Source of the DNA: Lepidostoma basale
Taxonomy: Eukaryota > Arthropoda > Insecta > Trichoptera > Lepidostomatidae
Assembly: GCA_022606425.2 (NCBI GenBank)
Contig: JAHDVF020001465.1
Coordinates: 372,001-436,000 of the forward strand
Direction: 5' to 3'
DNA: 64,000 nt
Below, one piece after another: positions 31,085 to 42,664 of the stretch. How positions within the stretch are numbered: the first letter of the stretch is position 1; each line of letters starts with the position of its first letter. A program made the position numbers and the translations under genes. The notes beneath the pieces are model-generated. The model was not told where the DNA came from and did not search any database. It was given only the letters and a program-made list of their open reading frames with translations.

Positions 31085-31312
31085 CTTCTTCTTCTTTTTG
31101 TCCTGTCACACCTCCGTGGTGCATAGGGCCTCAAGGAATCTTCTCCACCCGACTCTATCGCATGCCTGATGCTTAACATCGTCCCAAGTGAGATCTGCTG
31201 CCTTAACCTCGTCCTGCAGGGTTCTTCTCCAGGTGGCTCTAGGTCTGCCTCGCTTTCTCTTTCCCCCCATAGGGGACCAGTCTAGTGCGCCCTGTTTTTT
31301 ATTTTTCATGTA
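31085..31312 (-). mobile_element. LINE C-terminal end, separate family
   Basis: The minus strand reads MGGKRKRGRPRATWRRTLQD, VKAADLTWDDVKHQACDRVG and WRRFLEALCTTEV, then a stop and a (GAA)n-type tail. The pattern GRP..TWRRT with a closing W...ALC is common to LINE ends of other insects. It is the only copy seen here. Confidence 0.75.
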
Positions 31313-31699
31313 ATAATATTTATCATGTAATAATTTAATTCGATACGTAGGTATTACGGAGGTATTCAGAATTTTTTCTCATGTTTATTAAATTTTTACA
31401 GATATTTAAGTTGTTTGAAGCAATGTGTACTAGCAACACAGCATCGGTAAGGGAAGGCTAAAATATTAAATCAGTACTTAATTCAATGGTTTTCTCCCCC
31501 TGGAATAACTGCTTCGCTAGTTATAGGCAAAAGGAAGTTGGGTAAATATGTTATCATTACAAGGGTGAGTCCATGGGGTGAACTGAAGTCACTATAAGGG
31601 TGGTTTACATTGTAAATACTAGTGACAAAAAGCTATACACAAACATCGTATCAAAAGATTTTTATATTTCTTTAATAATGTAAGAAATCATGTCTGCAG

Positions 31700-32230
31700 C
31701 ATCAGCGAGAATGGTGAAAATCTTAAGCAAGTAAATGAGTTTGTATATTTAGGTAGTATGTTTACAAAGACCGTTTACAATGGAGTTCTGGTCCCAACTC
31801 TAATTTATGGAATCGAAGTATGGAACTGGCAGAAGAAGGATGAGAGCAGAATAAATGCGGTAGAGATGAGGTCCCTAAGACGTATTTGTGGTAGAACGAT
31901 GTACGACAGAATCTCAAATGCTGATATAAGAAAGGAATGTAGAGCGGAAGATGGTATTATGAACAAAATTATGAATGGAGAAAGAATGGTTAAGAAACTA
32001 TACGTTAACGATGTAAATGGAGTACGGAGTCGAGGTAGACCGAGAAAAACATGGCATGACCAAATTAATCAAATTTTTGTAAGTTGGCCATGTTAGAAGT
32101 CGGAAGAATCAACGTGCGTGTATGACTCGCTGTATGAATTTGGAGAAAGCTAGAGAGGTGTGTCAGGATAGAGTAGTGTGGCGGTCCATTTTCTCTGTCT
32201 ACCCCTGGTAGAGAGAGAATGGACTGTCGT
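31700..32230 (+). mobile_element. GTTA-LINE copy without (GTTA)n
   Basis: EFVYLGSMFTK-like start, TVYNGVLVPTLIYGIEVWNW, QKKDESRINAVEMRSLRRIC, ERMVKKLYVNDVNGVRSRGR and PRKTWHDQINQIF. About 45 bp are missing near 31975, where the WFGHMER block should be. Confidence 0.85.
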
Positions 32231-32249
32231 GAAGGTTCGTTTTTATTTT

Positions 32250-32450
32250 AATGTCTACAAAGGATGGGCGAGTGGAAAGAGATATTGAAAGAAGGGTTGG
32301 GGCAGGCAATAAAGTAAATAGTACACTTTAAGTTGTCATCGCAAATAAAAACCTATCTAAAAAAGCTAAAATAGCAGTGCAGAAAGGTGTTCTTGTACAG
32401 ACCCTTATGTATGGAAGCAAAGCATGGAACCAAAATAAGGATGAAAGTTT
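32250..32450 (+). mobile_element. GTTA-LINE fragment
   Basis: FTKDGRVERDIERRVGAGNK-like sequence, then KAKIAVQKGVLVQTLMYGSK. Truncated at both ends. Confidence 0.75.
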
Positions 32451-32721
32451 TTACTTGATGGTATTAGTAATGTAGATTATATTAACTATGTTATTTCTTT
32501 TACACTCATTCTTTCAATTTGTTAAAACCGTATCTTAAGATTGTTTAATCGTCTTTTTATCGGTTAAAACGAATTAAAACTCGGGACTGAGAATTATTTC
32601 TTTTAATGGCATTACGGATGAGGAAATGCAATCGTTATAAACGAATTGTTTACCAATTGCGCAGGCAATTGTAACGAATTAGTTTTATCGATACTCTATA
32701 CTATAAACTACGATTAATAGT

Positions 32722-32790
32722 CTAACTAACTAACCATCACGCCGTCTCCCCGGAGGAGTAAGCAGAATGAAAGGATTGAACGCTAGGCCA
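32722..32790 (-). mobile_element. GTTA-LINE tail scrap
   Basis: ctaactaactaaccatcacgcc plus about 35 bases of the coding end; then unrelated sequence. Confidence 0.7.
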
Positions 32791-32907
32791 TTAACACTGT
32801 GGAATTCCATAGTAATATACTTAGGAAATTGAAAAACTTTGTCTAATCCACTATTTGATAAAAAAATATTAAAAAACACGACAAGTTTCGAATGGTACCT
32901 CCATCTT

Positions 32908-33225
32908 CTAACTAACTAACTAACCATCACGCCGTCTCCCCGAAGGGGTAGGCAGAAAGAATGGACTGCCACACCTTTCTTTCCTGACATATTTCTCTCG
33001 CTTCCTCAACATTCATACATCGTGTCATGCACGCACGTCAATTTCTCTGACTCCTCACATGGCCGACATTCAATATTTGATTTATTTGATCGTGCCACGT
33101 TTTCCTCGGTCTTCCTCTATTTCTGGTACCATTTAGGTACATCATTAACATATAATTTTTTTACCATTCTTTCTTCATTCATTCTTTCCATATGTCCAAA
33201 CCATCTTAATGATCCTTCCATCTTC
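32908..33225 (-). mobile_element. GTTA-LINE 3' end
   Basis: The tail is intact at the left, followed by the C-terminal 90 or so codons (CQERKVWQSIL-like, KTWHDQIN, WFGHMERM-like), ending near the RWFGH block. Confidence 0.85.
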
Positions 33226-33424
33226 AGGTGTAAAAATATTATTATATTATATTATTATATTAAAAAAACTACACAAAGAAAGACTAATAAAAAACGCATC
33301 TAAAATTCGATACAATAATTTAAATTTAAAAATTAACCTGTGCTATTTGTTATAAGTAGGTACTAACAATTATTTTTTAACAGAAAGAACTATTGAATAA
33401 TAATAATACATGATGATAATGTAA

Positions 33425-33626
33425 TACGTGGGCGAGTGGTAAGTTCATTGACTACCACCCCGAAGGTTCCGGGTCCACTGTCTTTGGTCTGGTGTAGAAT
33501 TCACGTGACAATAAAATGGCAATAGATTAGCTACCTATCACATGTCACGAGAATCACTATGATAGCTATAATAACCTTTACATCGATTTGGCTCATGCTG
33601 TCATGATGTAAAGAGCGATTCAACAA

Positions 33627-33657
<31 letters not shown>

Positions 33658-33665
33658 TAAAAAAA
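33425..33665 (+). repeat. SINE-2 with (TAA)n tail
   Basis: It has gggcgagtggtaagttc as decayed A-box region, aaggttccgggtcc at the B-box position, gtgtagaattcacgtgacaa, catgtcacgagaatcact and gcgattcaacaaaataataa running into about ten TAA units. Confidence 0.78.
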
Positions 33666-33957
33666 ATGGATTTTAGAAAAAACAAACATTTGAAAAGACA
33701 TAATTTATAATTTGTATAGAAATTAATAAATGATTAATTTGCATTTGATTGGGAATAGGAGCTTGGGAGATTAAATGTAGACAAAGTATTTAAGGAGAAA
33801 GGAGTAAAAGGAGGAATCTGATTATTAATTATGTTTTCACCCAATTTCACCGACTTGAGGATTTCTACCTTTTCAAGTTTGTTTAATTTGTTGCTATTGT
33901 TAACTGTGTGTAGAAATTTTGTGTGATTAAACAAAGTTTTTCAATTTCCTAAGAATG

Positions 33958-34445
33958 AAAAGACTACCACACTTTACTTTCCTGACACACTTCTCTCGCT
34001 TCCTCAACGTTCATCAATTAAATCAAATCAGTTTATTTACTCTAAAAACATTGCAAACAGCATAAATGTTTAAGGCATCTATTTAGTACAGGTCAAATAT
34101 TATACACATTCAACATAATACCAGGAACTCATTAGAGATGGTTCAACATTAGGGTGACGATATGCTTTTTAAAGTCGAGAGTATTTGTCCCATGAACGTA
34201 CTTTTACTAATATGCACGCCGATTCCATATTTGATTTATTTGTTCGTGCCACGTTTTCCTCGCTTTACCTCTATATCTTGTTCAATTTACATCGTTAACA
34301 TAAACTTTTTGACCATTATTTTTTCATTTATTATTTCCATGTGTCCAAACCATCTTAATGATCCTTTCATTATTTTGTTCATAACACTATCATTCATTTT
34401 TTATTTTCATTCGACACTATCATACACATAGTATCCAGGGTAAGA
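33958..34445 (-). mobile_element. Stack of LINE scraps (GTTA, ATTTG, GTTA)
   Basis: 33958-34015 is a GTTA-LINE piece. 34016-34200 is the 3' UTR and tail of an ATTTG-LINE (aaatcaaatcagtttattta). 34205-34445 is again GTTA-LINE (KTWHEQIN, HLKWFGHMEI-like), so the ATTTG-LINE probably landed inside one GTTA-LINE copy. Confidence 0.7.
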
Positions 34446-34449
34446 TGGT

Positions 34450-34797
34450 TTGAATGCAATGAAAAATTTGAAGTTAGTACATTTTACCATGAATAGACTG
34501 ACGTCAGAAAATCGTTTGCAAATTGTACACATTTATTTTGAAAATCATGGTTCGGTTCGCCAAACTTATCGTGCACTACGTCCATTTTACGGTAGACATA
34601 ATCATCCATCCGCTCAAGTTATTCGGAAGATCATGGATCGTTTTCGCACGTACACTCTAGTGGATAATACGCATCCACAAAGACGACAATTGTCGAAAAT
34701 TGGACTTCACGATTGCGCTTCATTCGAGCTAGCCGTGGCGCTCATATGCCCTAAATCATATTTAAACAATATTGGTATAAAATTATCTATTAAATAA
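34450..34797 (+). pseudogene. Tc1/IS630-type transposase N-terminus, relic
   Basis: The probable start is at 34489: MNRLTSENRLQIVHIYFENH, GSVRQTYRALRPFYGRHNHP and SAQVIRKIMDRFRT match the helix-turn-helix start of a widespread insect IS630/Tc1-like transposase. After THPQRR the sequence jumps to an unrelated C-terminus; the catalytic DDE part is absent. Internally deleted copy; terminal repeats were not located. Confidence 0.75.
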
Positions 34798-34930
34798 AGC
34801 CAATATCATAGACATTAACGTTATTTTAATGTGTTTAAAAGTTTATTTTTAAACCTAGTTTTCCAAACGTCAAGTTGGCGTAACTCCTTAAAACGAACTA
34901 CCATAAAATATTATAAAATCAATAGGATTA

Positions 34931-35177
34931 ATTGTATCTCAATAGAGACGAAGATGTAGATTGTTTTCTGGGAACAGAAGGTGGTGGCCGAGGCGCTTAC
35001 AGGACTTATGACCTGTCATTGGTTGGGTTGAGCGATCGCTTCACGTTTAACAACATTCCCCATTCCGCCTTATGACCACCACGTCTGACAAATTTTTGGA
35101 ACTTGTATATATGGTAGGTTTCTACGCCTATCTTTACATTTTTAAGTTCACTCTACACCAGCGTCATCTATTAAGAT
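34931..35177 (+). repeat. MITE-M, left member of an inverted pair
   Basis: Starts attgtatctcaatagagacg and ends gcgtcatctattaagat, with acctgtcattggttgggttg inside. The next copy begins 8 bp later in the other orientation. Confidence 0.72.
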
Positions 35178-35184
35178 TAATTAA

Positions 35185-35291
35185 TGTTGTTAAACCCAAC
35201 CAATGACAGGTCACAGTTCCTGTAAGCGCCTCGGCCACCACCTTCTGTTTCCAGAAAACAATCTACATCTTCGTCTCTATTGAGATACAAT
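35185..35291 (-). repeat. MITE-M, right member, partial
   Basis: aacccaaccaatgacaggtc ... cttcgtctctattgagatac. It can pair with 34931-35045 as a large hairpin. Confidence 0.7.
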
Positions 35292-35964
35292 TAATCCTTA
35301 TAAAATAAAAATAATTTATCCGCAATGGGTGAAATCCAGTATTTGTCTACAAGAATTTGTATACATTCAAAATGTTGTTGTAAAATCAATTGATTTTGTA
35401 AAAAAAAATGTTATTAATTTTAAATAATTACATATATAATACAAAAAACGCACTTATATATTATTACATATTTAACACACATAAATAAAAATATATTCAG
35501 GAGATAAAAAAAAATCACTTATATTATAGTAATAAAACGATCTAAACAAAAGGTATGTATCAATTAGATTTGACCGATTCAAACATAAGTAGGTACTGCA
35601 AAATATTTTAGTTTGTTATTATGATATTGCATCACTAAATCCGTGGAACGAATATTTAACATTCGAATCAGGAACGATTTGAATACAAACGTGCTTTTTC
35701 GAAAATCGAACGATTTGAAAACCAGACCATAGAACCGCTCGTGATTCCGATTCCAAACAAATGCCAATTTGATTCGAAATTCGAATTCCGCATCGGAAGG
35801 TTTCCGCTCTTCTTACAACACAGAATCGCATCTTGCTATCTCATCGATCAGACAATTTAGCGCCGTTGTAATTCGATAAATGATTGAAGAGGATGCAGTT
35901 GGAATAGATGTCATCGTTTTTTTAAAATAGGGAAACATGTAAAAAATAGGGACAAGATCTAATA
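35292..35964. other. No recognisable feature
   Basis: AT-rich. Positions 35640-35800 hold repeated gattc/gaatc motifs (a local simple pattern) but no gene. Confidence 0.45.
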
Positions 35965-36055
35965 GTGGACTAACTAACTAACTAACCATCGCGCAGTCTC
36001 TCTGGAGGGGTAGGCGGAGAGTATGGACCGCCATTTTGTCTTCGCGGGGTCTTCT
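35965..36055 (-). mobile_element. GTTA-LINE tail scrap
   Basis: ctaactaactaaccatcgcg, then about 65 bases of the coding end. Confidence 0.7.
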
Positions 36056-36099
36056 TTCCACCTGCCTTCTAGTCTTATTGTCCACCAATCTGTCAACAT

Positions 36100-36200
36100 A
36101 TACGTTAATTTAGTTAAAACCCGCTAAATCTTCTGGGAGATGGCAGCGAGCACCGAAACTGGTCGAAGACACAAATATTAGTAGATTTTAACTAAATATA
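36100..36200 (+). repeat. Decayed hammerhead-like repeat
   Basis: UCUUC, then CUGGGAGA in place of CUGANGA, a weak GG/CC stem II, GAAACUGGUC and GAAGA closing a 5-bp stem I. The core is broken. The layout resembles HHR-C (gcagcgagcac versus gccagcgagcc). Confidence 0.4.
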
Positions 36201-36384
36201 CAATAAACCATTTAAAAAAATGTATTTACAACGAATCGTTAGGGTGGTTTGGACACATGGAAAAAATTAACAAAATAGTTAACGAACGCGATCGTGAGTC
36301 TATCAAATTAATTTAATTTGAAATATAATTTTATATAATTAAATATAATTTGGGTTTGATTGTATTGCCATAGATTTTATTAAA

Positions 36385-37797
36385 AGCGGTGGCGAAGTGG
36401 TTTCTGCATGGTTATGTAAGTTATTTAACCAGTGCTTGGAGGAAGGATATACGTCGCTAGACTGGAGGAGAGCAGTTATTATGCCCCTGTACAAAGGAAA
36501 AGGATCGCGTATGGAATGTGGAAACCACAGAGCTATCAGTCTTTTGAGTGTCGTTGGTAAAGTCTATGGCAGAATTTTAATAGAAAGAGTAAGAAAATTG
36601 ACGAGTGACAAAGTTTGGGATGTCCAAGGTGCCTTTATGAATGGCAGAGGATGTATGGATCAAATTTTTAGACTTCGTACATTGACAGAGAAGTATGTGG
36701 CCAAAAACCGCAAACTTTTCTGTGCGTTTGTCGATTTGCAAAAAGCATATGATTACGTTAATAGAGTAAAGTTGTGGTAAATACTGTCTGAATATGGAAT
36801 AAGTACAAAACTGACGGTAAATAAGTCGCTATACACGGAAAGCACTGCTAGTGTCAGAGTAAATGGAGATCTTACAGCCTGGTTTGATATCAATAAAGGT
36901 GTCAAATAGGGTTGCGTAATGTCCCCGTGGTTATTTAATCTAAATATGGACATGTGTATGAAAGAGCGGAAATGGTTGGATGTAGGTGCCAAAATGAGGG
37001 GAGTGTCAGTAAGCTGTCTCTTGTATGCGGATGAAGCTGTCCTATTAGCAGACAACGAGCATGAACTACAAGTCCTGGTGAATAGTATGTATGAGGTATG
37101 CTTGCGAAATGATTTGAAGATGAATGTGAATAAGCGAGAGTCTGCAACATTAGCGTGAATGGTGAAAATTTGGAGCAAGTAGTTGAGTTTGTGTATTTAG
37201 GTAGTATGTTTACAAGAGATGGGAGAGTGGAGAGGGATATTGAAAGAAGGGTTGGGGCAGGCAACAAAGTGAATGGTGCACTTAAAGTTGTCATCACAAA
37301 CAAAAACATATCCAAACAAGCTAAAATGGCAGTGCACAATGGTGTTCTTGCACCGACCCTTGTGTATGGAAGCGAAGCATGGAATTGGCAAAAGAAGGAT
37401 GAAAGTATAATAAATGCAGTAGAAATGAGATCTCTTAGACGAATGTGTGGATACTCTGTGTATGATAGAGTGTCGAATGAAAATATAAGAAGTGAATGTG
37501 GTGCGAATGATGGTGTTATGAACAAAATAATGAAAAGATCATTAAGATGGTTTGGACACATGGAAAGAATGAATGAAGAAAGAGTGGTAAAAAAGTGTAT
37601 ATTAACGATGTAAATGGATCAAGTAAATCAAATATTGAATGTCGCCCACGTGGGGAGTCGGAAATCGACGCGCGTGTATGACACGATGTATGAATGTTGA
37701 GGAATCGAGAGAAATATGTCAGGAAAGAAAAGTGTGGCAGTCCATTCTTTCTGCCTACCCCTTCGGGGAGACGGCGTGATGGTTAGTTAGTTAGTTA
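36385..37797 (+). mobile_element. GTTA-LINE, longest copy (RT to tail)
   Basis: In order: LFNQCLEEGYTSLDWRRAVI, MPLYKGKGSRMECGNHRAIS, FVDLQKAYDYVNR (RT motif A), a stop near 36780, GCVMSPWLFNLNMDMCM, LLYADEAVLLADNEHE (YADD changed to YADE), EQVVEFVYLGSMFTRDGRVE, KMAVHNGVLAPTLVYGSEAW, VMNKIMKRSLRWFGHMERMN, a deletion in the KTWHDQI region, and the 3' end ggcgtgatggttagttagtt. Endonuclease region absent. Stops and the YADE change mean no activity. Confidence 0.9.
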
Positions 37798-38571
37798 GAT
37801 TTTATAAGTTTTTTTTTCTGTGGTATAAAATCAATGCTCTATTGTGAAATTTTAAGAAAATTTGACTTACGTAATTATGTATGTGATAGATTCAAATGCA
37901 AAATTTTTCCTTGCAACGAGATGGAGATATAAATCTTTACTGTCCTCTGCATCTGAATGAGACAGCGCTATACGGCGCGCGATTGTAAAAGCGAGATAAA
38001 AAAAACTAGCGATCAATTCGAAAGAGAGAGAATTAGACACCATTCCCACGGGATACAATATACCTCCGCGGCATAGTAACTATAACAAAAATTCAATGTG
38101 AACAATTATGAATTTTTACACGTTTGTTAATTGTAATATGATGTAAAAGAATTTTGGATGAGTTTACTTTTCGCGGCAGTCAACTGCCTTCCGTTGTTAT
38201 TGTATGAAATGATTCCATTGTTACGGGAAGTAACGGCGACATACAAATCACGCTTGTTGGAGAGGGACGGGAGATGGGCAATTTGACGCGCGAGTGAGAC
38301 GGGGCGAATCTTTTGTATGAATTATTGGACCGTTAAAGAGGGACGGGAGAATTTTGATTGTGGAATGAATAAATGGGCGTGGCGTTTGTAGACGCACACA
38401 CACAAATGTTTGCATAGTGCAGTTATGAATAGTGGTTTTTAGGGCATATATGAATAGATGTGATAATCATATAACAATTCATTCTCTGTTTATCTGTTTT
38501 ATTCCTTAACGCCATAGCGTTAGATATAAAATATAATATTAGTAATATATAATAAACATAAATCTCCATAG
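37798..38571. other. No recognisable feature
   Basis: Two copies of gagagggacgggaga (around 38261 and 38337) about 75 bp apart form a minor local repeat. No open frame worth calling. Confidence 0.45.
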
Positions 38572-38874
38572 ATGGCGTTAGTATGTAGATTATATATAGA
38601 GTAATCTTAAAAAAGATTAACATATGTAATCAAAAATCTTCATAGATGGCACATTGAAACTGACATGTGAAACCTGGCATAGATTTGTAACATATATACA
38701 ACTTCCAAAAAATTGTCATAGGTACATGGTCATAAAGAAAATGTGGAATGGGGAATGTTGTAATTACATAAAGCGTGCGCTTAACCCAACCAATGACAGG
38801 TCATAAGTGCTGTAAACACCTTGATCAACCATATTCAGTTTCCAGTTTGCATCTTCGTCTCTATTGAGATACAA
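38572..38874 (-). repeat. MITE-M, complete (303 bp), left of inverted pair
   Basis: Left ATCTCCATAGATGGCG and right inverse of ATTGTATCTCAATAGAGACG: imperfect terminal inverted repeats sharing ATCTC.ATAGA. Inner landmarks ggaatggggaatgttgtaat and aacccaaccaatgacaggtc. No gene. Confidence 0.75.
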
Positions 38875-38952
38875 TTAAATTATAATATTAGCTTATATTA
38901 CAAAGGTTTTGAAAATATCTTCAAGCAGACAAACATTATCTCAGTAAGAATT

Positions 38953-39204
38953 AATTGTATCTCAATAGGGACGAATATGTAAATTATTTGGAAACAGAAT
39001 ATGGTGGTCGATGCGTTTACAGGACTTATGACCTGTCATTGGTTGGGTTAAGCGATCGCTTTATGTAATACAACATTCCGCGTTTCGCCCTTCTTACGAA
39101 CACCACGTCTGACAATTATTTTTGAAAGTTGTATATATGTTACCACGTTGAGAAACATTTCACATATTTTTAGTTAAATCTACACTAGCGCCATCTATTG
39201 AGAT
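38953..39204 (+). repeat. MITE-M, right of inverted pair
   Basis: Starts aattgtatctcaatagggac and ends gcgccatctattgagat. It faces the copy at 38572 with 78 bp between. Confidence 0.75.
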
Positions 39205-39539
39205 TAGATGTTAGCATAAAGCAGAAAATCTTTATTAATGTAATGTGAAAGGATATCGACCCAATTATCACATATTACTAGACAACGCCTGGAGAAAACT
39301 CTCCAATTTTTATATGCTTTTAACTTTGACCAGTTTTAATAAATAAAAATTTCAATGTATACAAATACTTGTAGACAAATACTGGATTTTACCCATTACG
39401 GGTTAATTTGTCTACAAGTATTCAAAACAAAAAAAATATCTCACTTCTTTTGATGCATTAAGAATAGGGGGAAATTGAGAGCCGCCTGCGTGCTATGTTC
39501 AAAAGTGCAAAATGATGAAATTAGCCATTAATTACATTA

Positions 39540-39935
39540 TAAACTAGCGGACCCGACAGACTTCATCCTGCCTGAACGTTGCCTTGCCTGCTATTTGCTG
39601 GTTCAGCAAACGTTTTATCGTTATTCGTATTTACGATAAACTAAATGACATTTGACATTGAGTTTGAATTTAAATCTACGCCACGCAACAACGCAAGTAA
39701 TGTGCGCATGCTTAAATACAATTCGACACCAGCGCCATCTATGGTAAACAAAAATAACTATAAATTATTCTCAGGTCAATTACTCATGAACTTCCCAGAA
39801 GGTTTTAACGGTCACTTACTGGGTCCAATTGTAAATCTGAACCATCCAGGAACCCACTCAAACACACACAAAAAAAGTCATCAAAATTGGTATAGCCGTT
39901 TAGGAGGAGTTCAACTGCATACACTAATGAATTTT
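39540..39935 (+). repeat. Interspersed repeat of unknown class
   Basis: ctagcggacccgacagactt at the start and ggtatagccgtttaggagga near the end are strings I remember as a recurrent insect repeat. The 102-residue frame within shows no domain and is probably not a gene. Confidence 0.4.
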
Positions 39936-39947
39936 TTTACATTTGAA

Positions 39948-40085
39948 ATTTGATTATTATGGTCATGCAATGTTTTCCTCGGTCTTCCTCGAATCCTTAA
40001 TCCATTCACATCGTTAACTTTTACTTCCTAACCATTCTTTCTTCATCTTTGCGCTCCATATGTCCAAACCAACGTAGTGATCTGT
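39948..40085 (-). mobile_element. GTTA-LINE fragment
   Basis: The minus strand reads WFGHMERKDEERMV-like and RGRPRKTLHDHN-like blocks. A further bit may be at 40200-40230. An HHR-D repeat separates the two, so it probably inserted here. Confidence 0.65.
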
Positions 40086-40104
40086 ATTTTGGGACTTTGG
40101 GAAA

Positions 40105-40175
40105 ATCCGTTCAGCTCATCTTTCTGGACCGATGTTTCGGAGATCGTTGCAGTCTCCATCTTCAGGGTGGTTATA
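40105..40175 (-). ncRNA. HHR-D, third copy
   Basis: The minus strand reads CCACC-CUGAAGA-U-GGAGA-loop-UCUCC-GAAACAUC-GGUCC. Boxes are intact, stem II is 5 bp, and stem III palindrome is reduced to ACAU (ACGU in the pair at 58351). Confidence 0.6.
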
Positions 40176-40260
40176 AATGTGTGGTGGGTAATGTTTGTTT
40201 AACTCCTTGCAGTTATCGTTTCATAAATTATGTCCATTGTACATTCCTAACTAACTACAT

Positions 40261-40480
40261 GACGACCTTCGTGGCAGAGTGGTTACGAGCTCTGACTTCC
40301 ATGCCGAAGGTCCTGGGTTCGATTCCCGGCGATGGCGGTGTGATTGTCACACTGTCTTTGGTCTGGTGTAGAATTCACGTGACAATTATATGGCGATATG
40401 TTGGCTACCTATCACATGTCACGAGAATCAATATAATAGCTAAAAAATAAAAATTGTATACAGTAATTGGGTCCAAAACG
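40261..40480 (+). repeat. SINE-2, best copy
   Basis: The head is gacgaccttcgtggcagagt with A box TGGCAGAGTGG at 40272 and B box GGTTCGATTCC at 40317, 45 bp apart as in tRNA genes. The body is gtctggtgtagaattcacgt and the end catgtcacgagaatcaat. Type III transcription from its own head is expected for this class; a tRNA-Ser/Leu origin is possible. Confidence 0.85.
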
Positions 40481-40484
40481 ACGA

Positions 40485-41015
40485 GGGGTAGGCAGAAAGA
40501 ATGGAACGCCACACTGTTCTGCCCTGACATACTTCTCTCGCTTCCTCTAAATTCATACATCTTGTCATAAGCACGCGCGTCGATTTCTCTGAATCTTCAC
40601 ATGGCCGACATTCAATATTTGATTTATTTGAATGTGCCTCGTTTTCCTCAGTCATCCTGTATTTCTAGTTCCATTTCCATCGTTAACATATACTTTTTTC
40701 CATTCTTTATTCATTCATTCTTTCCATGTGTCCTAACCATCTTAAAGACCCTTTCCTTATTTTGTTCATAACACTTTCATTCGCACCACATTCACTTCTT
40801 ATACTTGCATCTGTCACTCTATCAAATACAGATTTGTCACACATTCGTCTTAGAGATCTCATTTCTACCGCATTTATTCTACTTTCATCCTTCTTTTGCC
40901 AGTTCCATGCTTCACTTCCATACTTTCCTCCGCTCTATATTCTATATTATATCAGCATTTGAAAATCTGTCGTATATCGTTTTACCCCACATACGTCTCA
41001 GAAACCTCAGTCACA
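40485..41015 (-). mobile_element. GTTA-LINE, two joined pieces
   Basis: 40485-40928 runs from the coding end (no tail) back to VEAWNWQKK-like. 40929-41015 is a second piece (RRMCGVKRYTTDFQ-like) that is out of order relative to the first. Confidence 0.75.
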
Positions 41016-41482
41016 GAAGAAACGAATAACGCAGTCATAAATATAATAAGCTGTACATTAAAATGTGAAGGTATTTTTTTGAAACATTTTTTCAGTCAAG
41101 TGAGAAATAATATGATATTTTTCCCGTTTCCCGTATTCCCGGAGTCGTTAGCGCCGCTCCCGTATTTTATTATTCCCCCCACGTCCCGTATATTCCCGAA
41201 CTCGAGTGGGGAGGCAATAACACCGTTTAGTGGGATTTATTTTTTTAATAAAGCGCCCCATCTCTAGGAAACTTTCCAATTGCTTTTTATTTTTTATTAT
41301 TAACACCCCAGTGGCATGTTCGAAGCGAGAAAAGTAAATTGAACCAATAGAAAAGCTTGTCGCGTGAAACTATCAATATTTATTTTATTAATATAATGTT
41401 TTTTTATTTTTCCGCCATTGATGACGTAATGTTGTCTCTGGAACTGTGCCTAAGTTAACTAACATATGTTTTATATAGTATA
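41016..41482. other. No gene; CCCGTAT-rich patch
   Basis: 41118-41210 contains cccgtttcccgtattcccgg, ctcccgtatt and gtcccgtatattcccg, a local enrichment of one short word. No frame of note. Confidence 0.45.
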
Positions 41483-41990
41483 TGTCAAACAGGGTTGCGT
41501 AATGTCCCCGTGGTTATTTAATCTGTATATGGACAAATGTATGAAAGAGCTGAAAAGGGTTGGATGTAGGTGCCAAAATGAGCGGAGTGTCAGTAAGCTG
41601 TCTCTTGAATGCGGATGACGCTGTCCCACTTGCAGACAACGAGCATGAACTACTAGTCCTGGTGAACTGTATGTATGAGGTATGCATGCGAAATGATCTG
41701 ATGATGAATGTTAATAAGTCCAAGGTTATGATTTTTGAAAAGGAAGAAACCATGACAGTCTGCAACATTAGCGTGAATGGTGAAAATTCGGAGCAAGTAG
41801 TTGAGTTCGTGTATTTAGGTAGTATGTTTACAAGAGATGGGCGAGTGGAGAGGGATATTGAAATAAGGGTTGGGGCAGGCAACAAAGTGAATGGTGCACT
41901 TAAAGTTATCATCGCAAACAAAAACCTATCCAAAAAAGCTAGAATGGCAGTGCACAATGGTGTTCTTCTACCGACCCTTATGTATGCCAT
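41483..41990 (+). mobile_element. GTTA-LINE RT fragment
   Basis: GCVMSPWLFNLYMDKCMKEL, VSCLLNADDAVPLADNEHEL (YADD now NADD), RNDLMMNVNKSKVMIFEKEE, SVNGENSEQVVEFVYLGSMF, AGNKVNGALKVIIANKNLSK and MAVHNGVLLPTLMYA. Open for about 147 residues, then truncated. Confidence 0.88.
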
Positions 41991-42029
41991 TCAACCCTTA
42001 TGACATTCAACCCTTATGACCCTTATGTA

Positions 42030-42645
42030 TGCCATTCCAACCATCACGCCGTCTCCCCGAAGGGGTAGGCAGAAAGAATGGACTGCCACACTTTTCTTTC
42101 TTGACATATTTCTCTCGTCTCACATGGCCGGCATTCAATATTTGATTTATTTGATCGTGCCACGTTTTCCTTGGTCTTCCTCTATTTCTGGACCATTTAC
42201 ACTTTCATTCTTTCCATATGTCAAAACCACCTTAATGATCCTTTCATTGTTTTGTTCATAATACTCGTACCATCATTCGAAACGCATTCACATCTTATAT
42301 AATATTTTTATTCGACACTATATCATACAAATAGTATCCACATATTCATCTAAGAAATCTCATTTTACTGCATTTATTCTACTTTCATCCTTCTTTTGCC
42401 AGTTCCATGCTTCACTTCCATACATAAGGGTTGGCACAAGAACACTATTATGCACTGCTATCTTAGCTTTTTTGGATAAGCGATGACAACTTTAGTGCAC
42501 CATTTACTCTGTTGCCGGCCCCAACCCTTCTTTCAATACCCTTCTCCATTCTCCCATCCTTTGTAAACATACTTCCTAAATAATCAAATTCATCCACTTG
42601 CTCAGATTTTCACCATTCACACTAATGTAACAGACCGTCAAGTTT
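42030..42645 (-). mobile_element. GTTA-LINE copy
   Basis: Starts tccaaccatcacgccgtctc (tail lost) and runs back to the SVNGEN-like region near 42630. It stands tail-to-tail with the fragment at 41483, with a short duplicated ttatgacc/ttatgtatgcc stretch between. Confidence 0.82.
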
Positions 42646-42664
42646 TCTTCTTTTACGAAATTTA

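Noticed and set aside
33610..33660. CRISPR array or regulatory repeat
   Set aside because: It is the (TAA)n tail of a SINE; there are no spaced palindromic repeats anywhere and the DNA is eukaryotic.
39645..39953. 102-residue possible protein
   Set aside because: Lies wholly in an interspersed repeat with no recognisable domain.
40261..40335. Functional tRNA gene
   Set aside because: A and B boxes are present, but the arms do not form a clean cloverleaf and the sequence continues into the multi-copy SINE-2 body.
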